From: Pseudoalteromonas holothuriae
Lineage (GTDB): Bacteria; Pseudomonadota; Gammaproteobacteria; Enterobacterales; Alteromonadaceae
Length of the DNA stretch: 64,000 nt
NCBI RefSeq assembly: GCF_945859825.1
Contig: NZ_CAMAPC010000007.1
Span: forward strand, 124,001-188,000
Reading direction: 5' to 3'
In this document: positions 9,538 to 18,325 of the stretch, one piece after another
How the letters are laid out: every line of letters begins with the position of its first letter
Position numbering within the stretch: the stretch's first letter is position 1
Made by a program: the position numbers and the translations under genes
The notes under the pieces: model-generated
What the model was told of the DNA's origin: nothing
The model's database searches: none
The model's input: the letters and a program-made list of their open reading frames with translations, nothing else

Positions 9538-10733
9538 CAGGGTAAGAGCATGAAAAATCACTTGCTATTCAATACCTTTTTAAATAGCTCTCGTTTTTAG
9601 CTGTTTAGCGCGCACACCTTTGTTAAAGGATGTCTCTTTCTTTAATAAATTCAATGCAATATGCCTTACACCAGCAAACACTTCTGCTATGCCTTCTCGG
9701 CGTATACGGCAGCCATCTTCATTCATTGCTACATCTAAACACCAATGAAGACGGTTCTCAATATGCCAATGCGCCCGTGTAGTTTCGGCTAGCCTCTGTG
9801 CACTCAAGTTCGCAGAGCTGATGTAATATCGGTATGTTAATTCACCTTGCTTTTGATTATTCGATTTACGGTAAGATACTATCACGCCTATGCTACGTAG
9901 ATGGGCCCAGCCATGACTCGCTGGGAGTTGGGCCATATCATGGCATACAACAGCTGCTCTGAATTCTTCTCGACCTCGTTGGTAATCTACTTCACTCAAC
10001 AGGCCATTAGAGGCTATCTGGCGTGTTATTTCTGGCTGTAGGAGCCGTATCACTTGCTCAAATAAGCTGCCCTGATTGGCTTTTAGTGCCAACAAATAAT
10101 CCGCTTCTTTTCCTATAATTCTCTTTGCTATCTCCTTTTGGCAACCCATAGCATCAATGGTCACTATGCAACCTTTTAGCTCTAGCAACTGAAGTAACTC
10201 AGGGATAGCTTTGATTTCATTGGACTTCGAGTCGACCTTACATTGACCTAACGTCACGCCATTTTCACAGGCAAACGCACTGACAATGTGGATAGCATCT
10301 TTTCTATCTGACTGTTTAAATGAATTTTTTAGCCTTTTTCCATCAATGGCAACAACACTGCCGTCTGTTAGCTCACTACAGCTTTGCATCCATTGAGAGA
10401 AACTGGCTTGAAGTCGATGCGGCTTACAACCCGTGCAATCGTGTCGTGCCGCGGTACGCCGTTAGCTAACGCAATAAACTTACGTAACCAAGTTAGTTTG
10501 TCATGGGCAAAATCTTCAATTTCCTCCCAACCTTGGCAACCTGCGATTACTGCACTGATTGTTAGAAACAAGATATCGAATAATGGATGTTGTACTTTGC
10601 CTTGCTGGCGTGGGTCATCAATGGAAGAAAAGTGTTTGAACAACGTATTGGCTGACATAATTGGGCTGCTTAATTTAAAAAGCAGTATAAGATCATAAAT
10701 TTATGTCAAGGTAAAGTTCATGATCTTGCCCTG
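9538..10733 (-). mobile_element. ISAs1-family insertion sequence, inactivated
   Basis: The element is about 1.2 kb. Its ends are imperfect inverted repeats: CAGGGTAAGAGCATG at 9538-9552, and at 10719-10733 the complement of CAGGGCAAGATCATG, both starting with the CAGGG.AAGA type end of the ISAs1 family. The interior encodes a transposase broken by a frameshift. No clear target duplication was found at the junctions, so the insertion may be old or the flanks have rearranged. Confidence 0.8.
9580..10658 (-). pseudogene. ISAs1-family transposase, frameshifted
   Basis: The transposase is split over two frames. The N-terminal part (10658 down to 10368) has IDDPRQQGKVQHPLFDILF and GWEEIEDFAHDKLTWL, the ISAs1/H-repeat N-terminal signature, and should continue past RIDFKP. 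A one-base frame change near 10400 instead ends it in an unrelated tail. The C-terminal part (10389 to 9580) carries the DDE-type segments VAIDGKRLKNSF, VTIDAMGCQKEIA and RAHWHIENRLHWCLDVAMNED. If the frames are joined, WMQSCSEL follows DFK naturally, which supports a single-base lesion. ISAs1 transposases are normally one frame, so a decayed gene is more likely than programmed frameshifting. Confidence 0.85.
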
Positions 10734-10807
10734 CCATATATGTCTACTTTAGTTTTATTAACAGAGTTTATCTGCAAATATTTCAAGCTCCTATCAATGA
10801 GCTAGAA

Positions 10808-10844
10808 TTAGACATTAAGTATATTATCTATTCTTAATGTCTAA
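10808..10844. other. Perfect 12-bp inverted repeat
   Basis: TTAGACATTAAG at 10808-10819 is exactly complementary to 10833-10844, with a 13-base loop. It lies in the gene-free space between the IS and the peptide gene; its role is unknown. Confidence 0.5.
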
Positions 10845-10877
10845 CATTTATTTAATGCAATTGATATAATATCAATT

Positions 10878-10917
10878 AAAAAAAGCTTCATAAGTGATTA
10901 ACTCTTGCCAATCACTT
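10878..10917 (-). terminator. Terminator of the first GG-leader peptide gene
   Basis: An 8-bp stem (10892-10899 with 10910-10917) lies just past the stop codon of the peptide gene read on the minus strand. It is followed, about 7 bases on, by a run of seven or more T on that strand. Confidence 0.6.
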
Positions 10918-10930
10918 AAAGATAAAAAAA

Positions 10931-11125
10931 TTACAACTTGTTAGTATTATCTGCTGGAACTATATTATTCTCTGTTGGATTTTGACAGCGCCACCAGCTT
11001 CCACAGCCAAATTGACCTCTGCGGCTGTAAAACCCCCCAGCAACTTGAGGCGTCATATCTTTTGGTAATTCATTAACATCATTAGTTAAGTTCTTTATTT
11101 TTTTTTTGTTTAATTTCAATTTCAC
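10931..11125 (-). CDS. Double-glycine leader peptide, RiPP-precursor-like (1)
   Basis: This 64-residue peptide starts with GTG behind AAGGAAAT. Residues 1-31 are a Lys-rich leader (MKLKLNKKKIKNL, then MTPQVAGG) ending in a Gly-Gly processing motif. The remaining 33 residues are a putative core with two Cys and a GCGSWWRC segment. Two other genes here (13830-14003, 14943-15143) have the same leader architecture with unrelated cores, the pattern of ribosomal peptide precursors or C39-peptidase-secreted bacteriocins. No modification enzyme, peptidase or transporter is adjacent, so any processing would be in trans. The start and family resemblance are visible; the RiPP role is inferred. Confidence 0.7.
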   Translation of the reverse strand: MKLKLNKKKIKNLTNDVNELPKDMTPQVAGGFYSRRGQFGCGSWWRCQNPTENNIVPADNTNKL

Positions 11126-12048
11126 TTTTATTTCCTTTTAAAATAATTTGATAAACCATGATGGCTCATCAGTTAATGATACTAATCAATTCAAGGAGTA
11201 AAAGTCAACGTATGAATGTTACTAGGTGTGGTTCAGTCAACAGACATATTGTTCAGGTAATAAATGGGTTTATTTTTAATATCCTCTAAATTACTAGAAT
11301 AAACTCATTCATAGGTCAACATTTCAATATAAACTACAAGCATAACGCCTATCTCACCCTACTATTTTAGAGCATGCTTGTGCATTAGCCCATTGTCAGC
11401 GTCAATTGAGTGAGAAAATGGCCATTTAACTATAACCTGATTATATTCCTAACGGCCTAAACCACTTGGCTTGATTAGACGCTCAGTACGTGTGCATTAA
11501 TACAATAAGCAAAGTCGCTTACACCTGACTTGATAACTGCGTTACGCACCTTAAACTAACTAGATCACAATAATGAAACTTGCCACCTTGAATAGCGCCA
11601 TTATGAGGTTAACCGAAGAATACCTAGTGCCCCCTGCGAACCCATAAGAAAGAGCAAAGTAACAGGCTGCGATGAGATCGCAATAAGAGAGTACGGCGTG
11701 ACGCACCTTATATTTGTTTGCCGTAGCAACTCGCTTAACAGCCACATCGACAAACGAAGTAAACGAGTTTGTTTATTGATTTAGAATTTGACCGTCACTG
11801 GATAAAAACGGTCAAAAAGACTACGAATGCCTATTGACAGAGTTAAGGTTTATATGTATTAAACTGTACCTTAGCCAGCTCGGTGTAACAGAGTTGGTGC
11901 CATTTATGCTATAGAAATTTGCTTTAAAAGGTGTAACTGATAGTCACATTGAAAGGCGTTCTCCTTCAATGTACTACTAAAAACTAACTTAAAAGATAGC
12001 TTTATCCTTTTTCTCATCCGCTAATTCAGCATCTATATTTTTATGAAT
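11126..12048. other. Gene-poor stretch with a 15-bp direct repeat and a hairpin
   Basis: No convincing gene is seen in this 900-bp stretch. Two things stand out. The 15-mer GCGTTACGCACCTTA (11539-11553) recurs with one change at 11696-11710. A 9-bp stem (TTTGACCGT at 11787-11795 with 11808-11816) lies further right. The small open frame at 11560-11745 lies between and is not believed to be a gene. The stretch may be decayed mobile DNA. Confidence 0.5.
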
Positions 12049-12210
12049 AGCAACATAGGACAGGCACATAATTGTAGCAACATAGGACAGACATGTTAGG
12101 ACAACATAGGACAGGCACATAATTGAGCAACATAGGACAACATAGGACAGGCACATAATTGTAGCAACATAGGACAGACATGTAGCAACATAGGACAGAC
12201 ACATAATTGT
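12049..12210. repeat. Tandem REP-like repeat next to the tyrosine transposase
   Basis: About seven copies of CAACATAGGACA occur here (near 12051, 12078, 12102, 12128, 12139, 12165 and 12186). Each is followed by GGCACATAATTG or the variant GACATG, giving a 21-27 bp period; copy four is truncated. Read on the other strand the unit is a GTGCCTGTCC type motif. The same GTGCCTGTCC core appears singly at about 13510-13519, on the other side of the transposase gene, so the repeats bracket it. Confidence 0.85.
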
Positions 12211-12428
12211 ACATTCATCATTGCAAGCCACGTTCAACCTGGAAGTGTATCAGTAATTTCATTAACAGCATCAATATATGTTCACGGTGAAATACATTAC
12301 AAATATTACTTTCTGTCACTCTGGCTATTACAGCGCGAATTTATCGAGTTCAAGGAAAGCAAAACAGCAGGCTGATATGCTCTAGCTACGTTTTGATGGT
12401 TTTTATATTATACAGAGGACGTGCTGTG

Positions 12429-13445
12429 TTACCCTGCCCCTTTATACCATTTAACGTCATTCTTTGCCGCCTGTCGGCTTAAAGCTTGTTTACTCCCTGC
12501 AAAGTTTGCGTATTGTCGCCTAAACCTTATTACCTGCCTTAACCATACCGTTTCTTCTATATTGAGAGCCACTAATACTCTTGGTATCGAGTGGCTTATA
12601 TAGCCTTTCTTTTTTGGATGTACATGTCGGCCACTCCAATCTACCAATTCCAAATAATCTAGTAGGCTAAATGGGATGCTGCCTGCTATGTACTCTCCAC
12701 CAAATGGCTTTAATTCCGCAGGTTGGCTTATATCGGCTCGGTCACCTTTCTGAGGGATGTTTTGGGAAGGGTTTAATTGTGCTTTTTTACTGTTCTTTAT
12801 CTGAGCTTTAAAGTGCAGCAACCGTTCTTGAATTGACGTAAAATTGCTCTCTTCAAGCGTATTTGCCATATTCGCTCTGATTGGATTTAAATCTACATAC
12901 GCCATGCAACTCAATAATGTACTTTCATCTAACAAAGCTTGGGACTTATAGCGGCCCTCCCAGTATTTACCTGTGCAATTATCTTCTTTATTCGCTTCTT
13001 TGGCTATGAACTCGTTCAAATTCTTCATATACCAGCTAATGTCATACAACCTCAAACGCCACTTTGCCACTATTTCATTGAAGAAATTCATCTTTGCATC
13101 ATCAAGTACTTCTCCGCTGATATATCTATCTACCAATGAATCACCATTGTAAAGTTGATACCAACGCCTAATAACCTCATCATCTGACCAATCAAGCGCG
13201 GTTTGCTTATTTACTTTCACAACAAGGTGATAATGGTTACTCATAATCGCATAAGCCGCTATTTCTATCGAAAATACACTACTGAGTAACTTCATTCTCT
13301 CAACCAACCACTCCCTTCTGTGGTCAAAGTTCTTTCCTGAATACTTATCTTCCCCACACAAAAAAGCACGACGAACACACCGTGCTATTAAATGGTAATA
13401 AGGCGTTGCTGACAAATCAATTAAAGCATTCCTTGCTCTTGTCAT
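12429..13445 (-). CDS. REP-associated tyrosine transposase (RAYT), Y1/IS200-like
   Basis: This single-strand-nicking Y1 (HUH) transposase has 338 residues. Visible features are PYYHLIARCVRRAFLCGEDKY near the start, AYAIMSNHYHLVVKV with the metal-binding HYH (HUH) motif around residues 72-74, and MAYVDLNPIRANMANTLEES, the conserved helix carrying the family's second signature. It is longer than the ~150-residue IS200 enzymes and has the C-terminal extension seen in Alteromonadales and Vibrio members. RAYTs are usually single-copy genes flanked by REP sequences that they mobilise; here a tandem array of a GTGCCTGTCC-type unit lies downstream and one copy upstream. It looks intact. Confidence 0.88.
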   Translation of the reverse strand: MTRARNALIDLSATPYYHLIARCVRRAFLCGEDKYSGKNFDHRREWLVERMKLLSSVFSIEIAAYAIMSNHYHLVVKVNKQTALDWSDDEVIRRWYQLYNGDSLVDRYISGEVLDDAKMNFFNEIVAKWRLRLYDISWYMKNLNEFIAKEANKEDNCTGKYWEGRYKSQALLDESTLLSCMAYVDLNPIRANMANTLEESNFTSIQERLLHFKAQIKNSKKAQLNPSQNIPQKGDRADISQPAELKPFGGEYIAGSIPFSLLDYLELVDWSGRHVHPKKKGYISHSIPRVLVALNIEETVWLRQVIRFRRQYANFAGSKQALSRQAAKNDVKWYKGAG

Positions 13446-13829
13446 CTGAATTGCTCACACAAACTGGATATATCAACAGTAGTTAACCTACCAAATTATG
13501 CAAGAAATTTGTGCCTGTCCCACCTCTCTTGTTCCTCACCTCACCTTCTCACCTTGTTCCTTAAAGTCATACTATCACTTAGCCAAAGGTTCATGTTACC
13601 TCGCTGTATTAAAGCTCAATTGTATTGTGACCAATTTCTGATTTTCTTTTTCATGTTAGCCGTTGGGCTAGTGAATTTGATGTTCAGATCGCACTAAGCC
13701 TGAGAAGTTCAATTATTTAGGAAACAACTCCCCCAGAATGAGAACCCATAAAAGATAATATATATTGATTTTTTTGAGTCTAACTGAAATAATCAGTGAG
13801 GTTATTATATTTTTAATTAAGGATTAAAA
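13446..13829. other. Intergenic stretch with one REP-like core
   Basis: It holds the single GTGCCTGTCC motif at about 13510-13519 and, at the right end, the AAGGA ribosome site (13819-13823) of the next peptide gene. A small open frame here starts inside the repeat and is not credible. Confidence 0.5.
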
Positions 13830-14003
13830 ATGAAAATTAAGTTAAAGAAAAAAAATTTAAAAACACTTAGTTCTGCAAAGGAAATTAATAGTTTAGAAAC
13901 CAATAAAATTGCTGGTGGTGATGAACAAGCTAATTCTATTTCTTGGACGTCAAGGCATGTCCTTTGCTACACAACATCTTTGAATTGTCCACACCTTCGA
14001 TAA
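13830..14003 (+). CDS. Double-glycine leader peptide, RiPP-precursor-like (2)
   Basis: This 57-residue peptide gene has a good ribosome site (AAGGATTAAAA before ATG). The leader, MKIKLKKKNLKTLSS through NKIAGG (residues 1-30), has the same Lys-rich start and Gly-Gly end as the peptides at 10931 and 14943. The core is 27 residues (DEQANSISWTSRHVL, then two Cys and several Ser/Thr). It is followed at once by an unusually long hairpin. It is on the opposite strand to the other two and has no neighbouring processing genes. It is too short for most gene finders; the leader similarity is the main evidence. Confidence 0.65.
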   Translation: MKIKLKKKNLKTLSSAKEINSLETNKIAGGDEQANSISWTSRHVLCYTTSLNCPHLR

Positions 14004-14022
14004 TAAGAAAGGGGCCAAATCA

Positions 14023-14067
14023 CTTGCTTAATATCACTTTATAAAAAATAAAGTAATATTAAGCAAG
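14023..14067 (+). other. 20-bp-stem hairpin after peptide gene 2
   Basis: CTTGCTTAATATCACTTTAT at 14023-14042 pairs with 14048-14067 over 20 positions with one mismatch around an AAAAA loop, 20 bp after the peptide stop codon. There is no T-run behind it, so it may be a transcript stabiliser or processing site rather than a simple terminator. Confidence 0.7.
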
Positions 14068-14942
14068 CATAAATGGACAGTCACTTTAAAAAGAGCAAAC
14101 CACACTTGCTACGTATTAATTGTACACCAATGTTACCTAATTGTGCCTATAGGATATTTGCATTTTTAGTGCCTACCTATGGTAATTAATTTTCCAGTCA
14201 ACCAGTGTTTAAATTTCAACCCCCTTGTGACCTTATTTGCACCGCATATTTTTCAGATATTTCTATGATTGATAACATCCCAGCTGAACCACTTACGCAC
14301 ACTTACCTGAATTACCATCACAAATTTAATTTGTACCAACTTGCATAGCGACAAAAGCAATAATAAGAAATAAACACCACTTAAGTTTGAGTGCCTGTGT
14401 AATACACCCATTTTACGTAAAAACTCTTTAAGCCGCTATAAATAGTTATATTAAAGCTGTTGACATCGATTTAGCCAAACTAGTACTTTTTGATCATACT
14501 ATTAATAAGGATGGCAAGAGAGTTTTCGTCAAACAATTAAATGAAACTCCCTGTTGGACTACTTTATATTATTGGGGGAGATGCTTTTTCTTGTGCTCAT
14601 TACTCCTGAATTGAAGTTGCAACTGCAATGGTCAAAAATTGCAACTGACACGTTGAAAAAAACCAACCAAGACTTGGCATAAACCTTCATATCTTTAAAC
14701 TGGCTTAATGCTACTGTAAACGATACTTTATTGTCACATAGCAAACGATGTAAAATACTTTTTAATTAATAAATCAATTAACTATGATCAGACAACAATA
14801 TGAGTGCTATTTAGTAAAGCCTATCGCGGTAATTTATATAGCTGGATTGCAGCGACATAAAAATGGAGTTAACCAAGGAAAGCATCCAAACATTAGTTTA
14901 TTCTTAAGCGCTTGGGCTATATGTCCAAGCTTAAATCTGTCA
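14068..14942. other. AT-rich gene-free stretch
   Basis: No credible gene, RNA or repeat was recognised in these 875 bases on either strand. The short open frame at 14559-14744 has no ribosome site or family features. Confidence 0.5.
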
Positions 14943-15143
14943 TTATGATTGGCAAGTTATACAGCCTGCACTGCAATCACGCACAGTGGGAGCCACAGTT
15001 CCACAACCACCACCATGACTGTATGTCACGCAAAGCGACTCTGTCAAAATACCACCACCAATCGCAGGTGTTTGGGCAAGTGGTATCGAGTTTTTGTCTT
15101 TAGATAAAGTTTTCATTTTCTTTTTATTAAGTCTCAACTGCAT
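14943..15143 (-). CDS. Double-glycine leader peptide, RiPP-precursor-like (3)
   Basis: This is the clearest member of the trio, 66 residues. The start at 15143 is chosen over the upstream ATG at 15161 because AGGAGA lies 8 bp before it and it aligns with the other leaders. The leader is MQLRLNKKKMKTLSKDK through TPAIGGG. The core of about 35 residues holds five Cys and many Ser/Thr (SLCVTYSHGGGCGT, VRDCSAGCITCQS), the composition expected of a lanthipeptide or another Cys-crosslinked peptide. No LanB/LanC/LanM, radical SAM or C39 transporter gene lies within the window. The class of modification cannot be decided from sequence alone. Confidence 0.72.
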   Translation of the reverse strand: MQLRLNKKKMKTLSKDKNSIPLAQTPAIGGGILTESLCVTYSHGGGCGTVAPTVRDCSAGCITCQS

Positions 15144-15311
15144 TACCATCTCCTTTAACAAGTTATTTTTAATGCATGGTTAATTTATGGTAAACTTAAT
15201 GTTTTTTCCAGCTTTTTTGAAATATGCAGAATGAACAAAAACAACGCTTGTTACCAAGTGTTCATAGAACACAATACCTGAGCTTATAGTTATATCATTG
15301 TTAGCAGTGAG

Positions 15312-15527
15312 CTACTTCCAACCCTGCACCCATTTATCTTGATTTTTAAGTTCGGCCCAGTTAATTGAATACTCGTTCCTTGAAGTAACCGCTTCTAGCT
15401 TACATAAAATAACAACCCCTTCTTCATCAAACTCCACTTCCGATACTAAGAAATGCTTCTCCCTATTTACCGATTTAATTGCTGTCCATTTGCTATTATG
15501 CAATTTAGTAGGGTTTATTTTGTTCAT
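15312..15527 (-). CDS. TIGR02450-type Trp-rich small protein
   Basis: This 71-residue cytosolic protein matches the conserved small family seen in marine gammaproteobacteria. It starts NPTKLHNSKWTAIKSVNREKHF, continues FDEEGVVILCKLEAV and ends WAELKNQDKWVQGWK, with four Trp at conserved positions. The biochemical function is not known. It stands alone on the minus strand, downstream of the GreA/B-like gene with about 100 bp between them. Confidence 0.85.
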   Translation of the reverse strand: MNKINPTKLHNSKWTAIKSVNREKHFLVSEVEFDEEGVVILCKLEAVTSRNEYSINWAELKNQDKWVQGWK

Positions 15528-15630
15528 ACTTGTCTCGTAATTGTTTAGCTATATTAAAAACACGATTTATATTACGAAGGTTGCAAAATTTAAGTTCAAT
15601 CACTCAACACGTAATGCTTATTTTATTGCA

Positions 15631-16119
15631 CTATAAAATTTCTCTTATTTCATAATTGTAAAGTTCGCTGCCAACTTTATATTCGCATTCATCGCCCAGC
15701 GCTTTTTCATACATTGCCTGTCCAATTGGTGAATCTTTGGTAATAATAAGAATACCGTGTTGCTGAATGGTTACTTTGAGCCCCCCTTCACAAGGTCCAA
15801 AATAAAACCAATGCACCTTGTCAGCTAGATCGACTGCTTTTATTAAGCTACCAACAATAATGTACCTTGCTTGATTTAAGTCGTAGCTCTGTTCAAAAAG
15901 CACAATTGATTTATGAATTTCATTAACGCGCTCACTTTGCCCATGTGCTAAGTACCCTGATTCAATACTCAATGAATCATATTGCGTTTCTGCAGCACTT
16001 TGCTCATGGGTTGCATCTTGTAAAGCGCTATCAGCAGCTTGCTTTGCTTCGCTTAGTTTTGCCTCTAACGCAAATTTAATATGTTCTAAAACATGTATTT
16101 TATTCATTTTCATTCTCAA
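15631..16119 (-). CDS. GreA/GreB-like protein
   Basis: This 162-residue protein has a long N-terminal coiled-coil-like helix (residues ~8-75, rich in Ala, Gln and Glu) and a C-terminal globular part containing YIIVGSLIKAV, ITKDSPIGQAMYEKALGDE and a YEI end. The SPIGQAM...GDE pattern is that of the C-terminal domain of the transcript-cleavage factors GreA/GreB. The coiled-coil tip acidic residues cannot be assigned with certainty, so it may be a divergent Gre-like factor that binds RNA polymerase for another purpose. Three in-frame ATGs (16119, 16113, 16107) are possible starts. The lipoprotein gene ends 4 bp upstream, suggesting one transcript. Confidence 0.7.
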   Translation of the reverse strand: MRMKMNKIHVLEHIKFALEAKLSEAKQAADSALQDATHEQSAAETQYDSLSIESGYLAHGQSERVNEIHKSIVLFEQSYDLNQARYIIVGSLIKAVDLADKVHWFYFGPCEGGLKVTIQQHGILIITKDSPIGQAMYEKALGDECEYKVGSELYNYEIREIL

Positions 16120-16123
16120 ACTT

Positions 16124-16567
16124 TTACTGACTTACATATAAAGGGAACACTTGTTCATACTTTTTAGAGTTTACGTCTAACATGGTCACCGTTAAACGCC
16201 ACTGCATAAGCGCTTGGGTACATAGCCCTACCATTGCTTGAGCACTGTAGCGCATATCTAAATTCTGTTTAAAAAATACGGGGATATAACCCATATTCAT
16301 TTGCTCACCAGATAGTACGGCAGACACAATTTGAGTACCTTGAGGCACGCTTAACTCAATTGTAAATGCTTCTTCTCCAACAATAGTGGCTTGGTCATAC
16401 CAAAGCGCAATACCTTTTTGCCCTGCACATGGGCTAGCCAAAGTGCAATTATCTATTTGTAAGGAACTTTCACTTTTTTCTGAACTTTCATGTATAATGT
16501 TTGAAGGGTCTGAGCATGCGCTCAATAAACTCACAGCAACAAGTGCGTAAAGCCAGCATTTGGTCAT
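16124..16567 (-). CDS. Small lipoprotein of unknown function
   Basis: This 147-residue protein has the signal MTKCWLYALVAVSLLSAC, with the lipidated Cys at position 18, behind AGGATAAATA. The mature part includes GIALWYDQATIVGEEAFTIEL and a Cys pair, with a beta-rich look. It is predicted to be envelope-attached. It is translated just before the Gre-like gene and divergent from ccoN. No family was recognised. Confidence 0.78.
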   Translation of the reverse strand: MTKCWLYALVAVSLLSACSDPSNIIHESSEKSESSLQIDNCTLASPCAGQKGIALWYDQATIVGEEAFTIELSVPQGTQIVSAVLSGEQMNMGYIPVFFKQNLDMRYSAQAMVGLCTQALMQWRLTVTMLDVNSKKYEQVFPLYVSQ

Positions 16568-16666
16568 TATTTATCCTAATATGCTTTTGCAAAACACCGA
16601 TATGGTAATGCAGAATTTGTATATAATCTATATTGATGAATAATCGAGCAGGTTCTCACCCAAAAT

Positions 16667-16680
16667 TTGATTGATGTCAT
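16667..16680 (+). promoter_or_regulatory. Weak candidate FNR site upstream of ccoN
   Basis: TTGATTGATGTCAT has a perfect left half-site and matches the right half-site at three of five bases, about 200 bp before the ccoN start. The ccoN context and the fnr gene downstream make FNR control plausible, but the match is imperfect. Nothing else was recognised in the 312-bp gap 16568-16879. Confidence 0.3.
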
Positions 16681-16879
16681 AATTTTAGGTGATTGAGGTA
16701 TCTTTTCTTTTGCAAAAAAATTATCATTTCCTTGCAAAAATAAGGGTTTCTCGAGTTGGTTTTAAATAGATTTGTAAAATTAGATCTATTTTTAAACGAA
16801 CTTGTTGAAATAATAAGCAGGGCCTGTTTTTTACAGGTAATTCATTTCTAATCGCATTAATTGCAGCGGAATCCAGAAA

Positions 16880-18313
16880 ATGAGCCAAACAGTAGCATCA
16901 CAAACTGAGTACAATTATAAAGTTGTACGCCAATTCGCTATCATGACAGTGATTTGGGGCATCGTTGGCATGGGCGTTGGTGTTCTTATTGCAGCCCAAC
17001 TAGCTTGGCCAGCATTGAACTTCGACACTCCATGGTTAACTTACTCTCGACTTCGTCCGTTACACACGAACGCAGTAATCTTTGCATTTGGTACTAGTGC
17101 CCTTTTCGCAACATCTTATTATGTTGTGCAGCGCACTTGTCAAACGCGTCTTTTCTCAGACAAATTAGCCGCCTTCACCTTCTGGGGTTGGCAAGCTATT
17201 ATTGTTTCAGCTGCCATCACACTGCCTTTAGGTATTACAACATCTAAAGAATATGCAGAGCTTGAGTGGCCTATCGATATCGCAATCGCGGTAGTATGGG
17301 TAACTTATGCAGTGGTATTCTTTGGTACGCTTATCAAGCGCAAAGTGTCTCATATCTATGTAGCCAACTGGTTCTATGCTGGTTTCATTATTACTGTTGC
17401 GGTACTTCATATTGTAAACAGCATGGCTGTGCCAGTATCACTTACTAAGTCATACTCAATCTACGCAGGTGCAGTAGATGCGATGGTTCAGTGGTGGTAT
17501 GGTCACAATGCTGTAGGTTTCCTTCTTACTGCAGGTTTCTTAGGTATGATGTATTATTTTGTACCTAAGCAAGCAGGTCGTCCAGTTTATTCATACCGTT
17601 TATCGGTTGTTCACTTTTGGGCACTTGTTTCTCTTTATATTTGGGCAGGCCCACATCACCTTCACTACACAGCACTACCTGACTGGACTCAGTCTCTTGG
17701 TATGGTAATGTCAGTAATCTTATTCGTACCGTCTTGGGGTGGTATGATCAACGGTATCATGACGTTATCTGGTGCATGGCATAAACTACGTACTGACCCA
17801 GTACTTCGTTTCTTAGTTGTTTCATTATCTTTCTACGGTATGTCTACGTTTGAAGGCCCAATGATGGCAATTAAATCAGTTAATGCACTATCTCACTATA
17901 CAGACTGGACCATTGGCCACGTTCACTCAGGTGCGCTAGGTTGGGTTGCTATGATCTCTATCGGTGCGATTTACCACTTAATCCCAGCGCTGTTTGGTCA
18001 CGGTAATATGTACAGCGTTAAACTCGTTAATACGCACTTTTGGCTACATACTGTAGGTGTTGTACTGTATATCGTTGCAATGTGGATCTCTGGTGTAATG
18101 CAAGGTCTTATGTGGCGCGCAGTTAATGCAGACGGTACATTGATGTACAGCTTTGTACAATCTTTAGAAGCGTCTAAGCCTTTCTACATAATGCGTTTCT
18201 TAGGCGGTGTGTTCATTGTTATTGGTATGCTTGTTATGGCCTATAACGTATATCGCACTGTATCTGCAAAAAGTGGTTCATTAACCACAGATGCAAACAC
18301 GCAAATGGCTTAG
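16880..18313 (+). CDS. ccoN: cbb3-type cytochrome c oxidase subunit I
   Basis: This is the catalytic, membrane-embedded subunit of the high-affinity oxygen reductase, containing heme b and the heme b3-CuB centre. At 477 residues it has the normal family length with about 12 membrane helices. Visible ligands include the His of [13 protein letters not shown] (low-spin heme), the GHNAVGF helix, the CuB pair in [13 protein letters not shown], and the His residues of [10 protein letters not shown]. It is the first gene of the ccoNOQP operon; ccoO follows after 12 bp. Confidence 0.98.
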   Translation: MSQTVASQTEYNYKVVRQFAIMTVIWGIVGMGVGVLIAAQLAWPALNFDTPWLTYSRLRPLHTNAVIFAFGTSALFATSYYVVQRTCQTRLFSDKLAAFTFWGWQAIIVSAAITLPLGITTSKEYAELEWPIDIAIAVVWVTYAVVFFGTLIKRKVSHIYVANWFYAGFIITVAVLHIVNSMAVPVSLTKSYSIYAGAVDAMVQWWYGHNAVGFLLTAGFLGMMYYFVPKQAGRPVYSYRLSVVHFWALVSLYIWAGPHHLHYTALPDWTQSLGMVMSVILFVPSWGGMINGIMTLSGAWHKLRTDPVLRFLVVSLSFYGMSTFEGPMMAIKSVNALSHYTDWTIGHVHSGALGWVAMISIGAIYHLIPALFGHGNMYSVKLVNTHFWLHTVGVVLYIVAMWISGVMQGLMWRAVNADGTLMYSFVQSLEASKPFYIMRFLGGVFIVIGMLVMAYNVYRTVSAKSGSLTTDANTQMA

Positions 18314-18325
18314 GGGGTGTAGATT

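Noticed and set aside
10384..10698. 104-aa frame antisense to the IS transposase
   Set aside because: Shadow of the frameshifted transposase N terminus.
11560..11745. 61-aa open frame on the minus strand
   Set aside because: No ribosome site or recognised family; it lies between direct repeats in decayed-looking DNA.
11126..12048. Integron attC sites
   Set aside because: Some inverted repeats are present but no paired core sites of the attC type could be found.
12049..12210. CRISPR-like array
   Set aside because: Units are contiguous with variable truncation and no unique 30-bp spacers, and no cas genes are near.
11989..12237. 82-aa frame with repeated MCLSYVA
   Set aside because: The repeats come from translating the tandem REP-like array; not a real protein.
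13509..13697. 62-aa frame on the plus strand
   Set aside because: It starts inside a REP-like motif and has no ribosome site or family features.
14559..14744. 61-aa frame on the minus strand
   Set aside because: No upstream ribosome site and no similarity to the GG-leader peptides.
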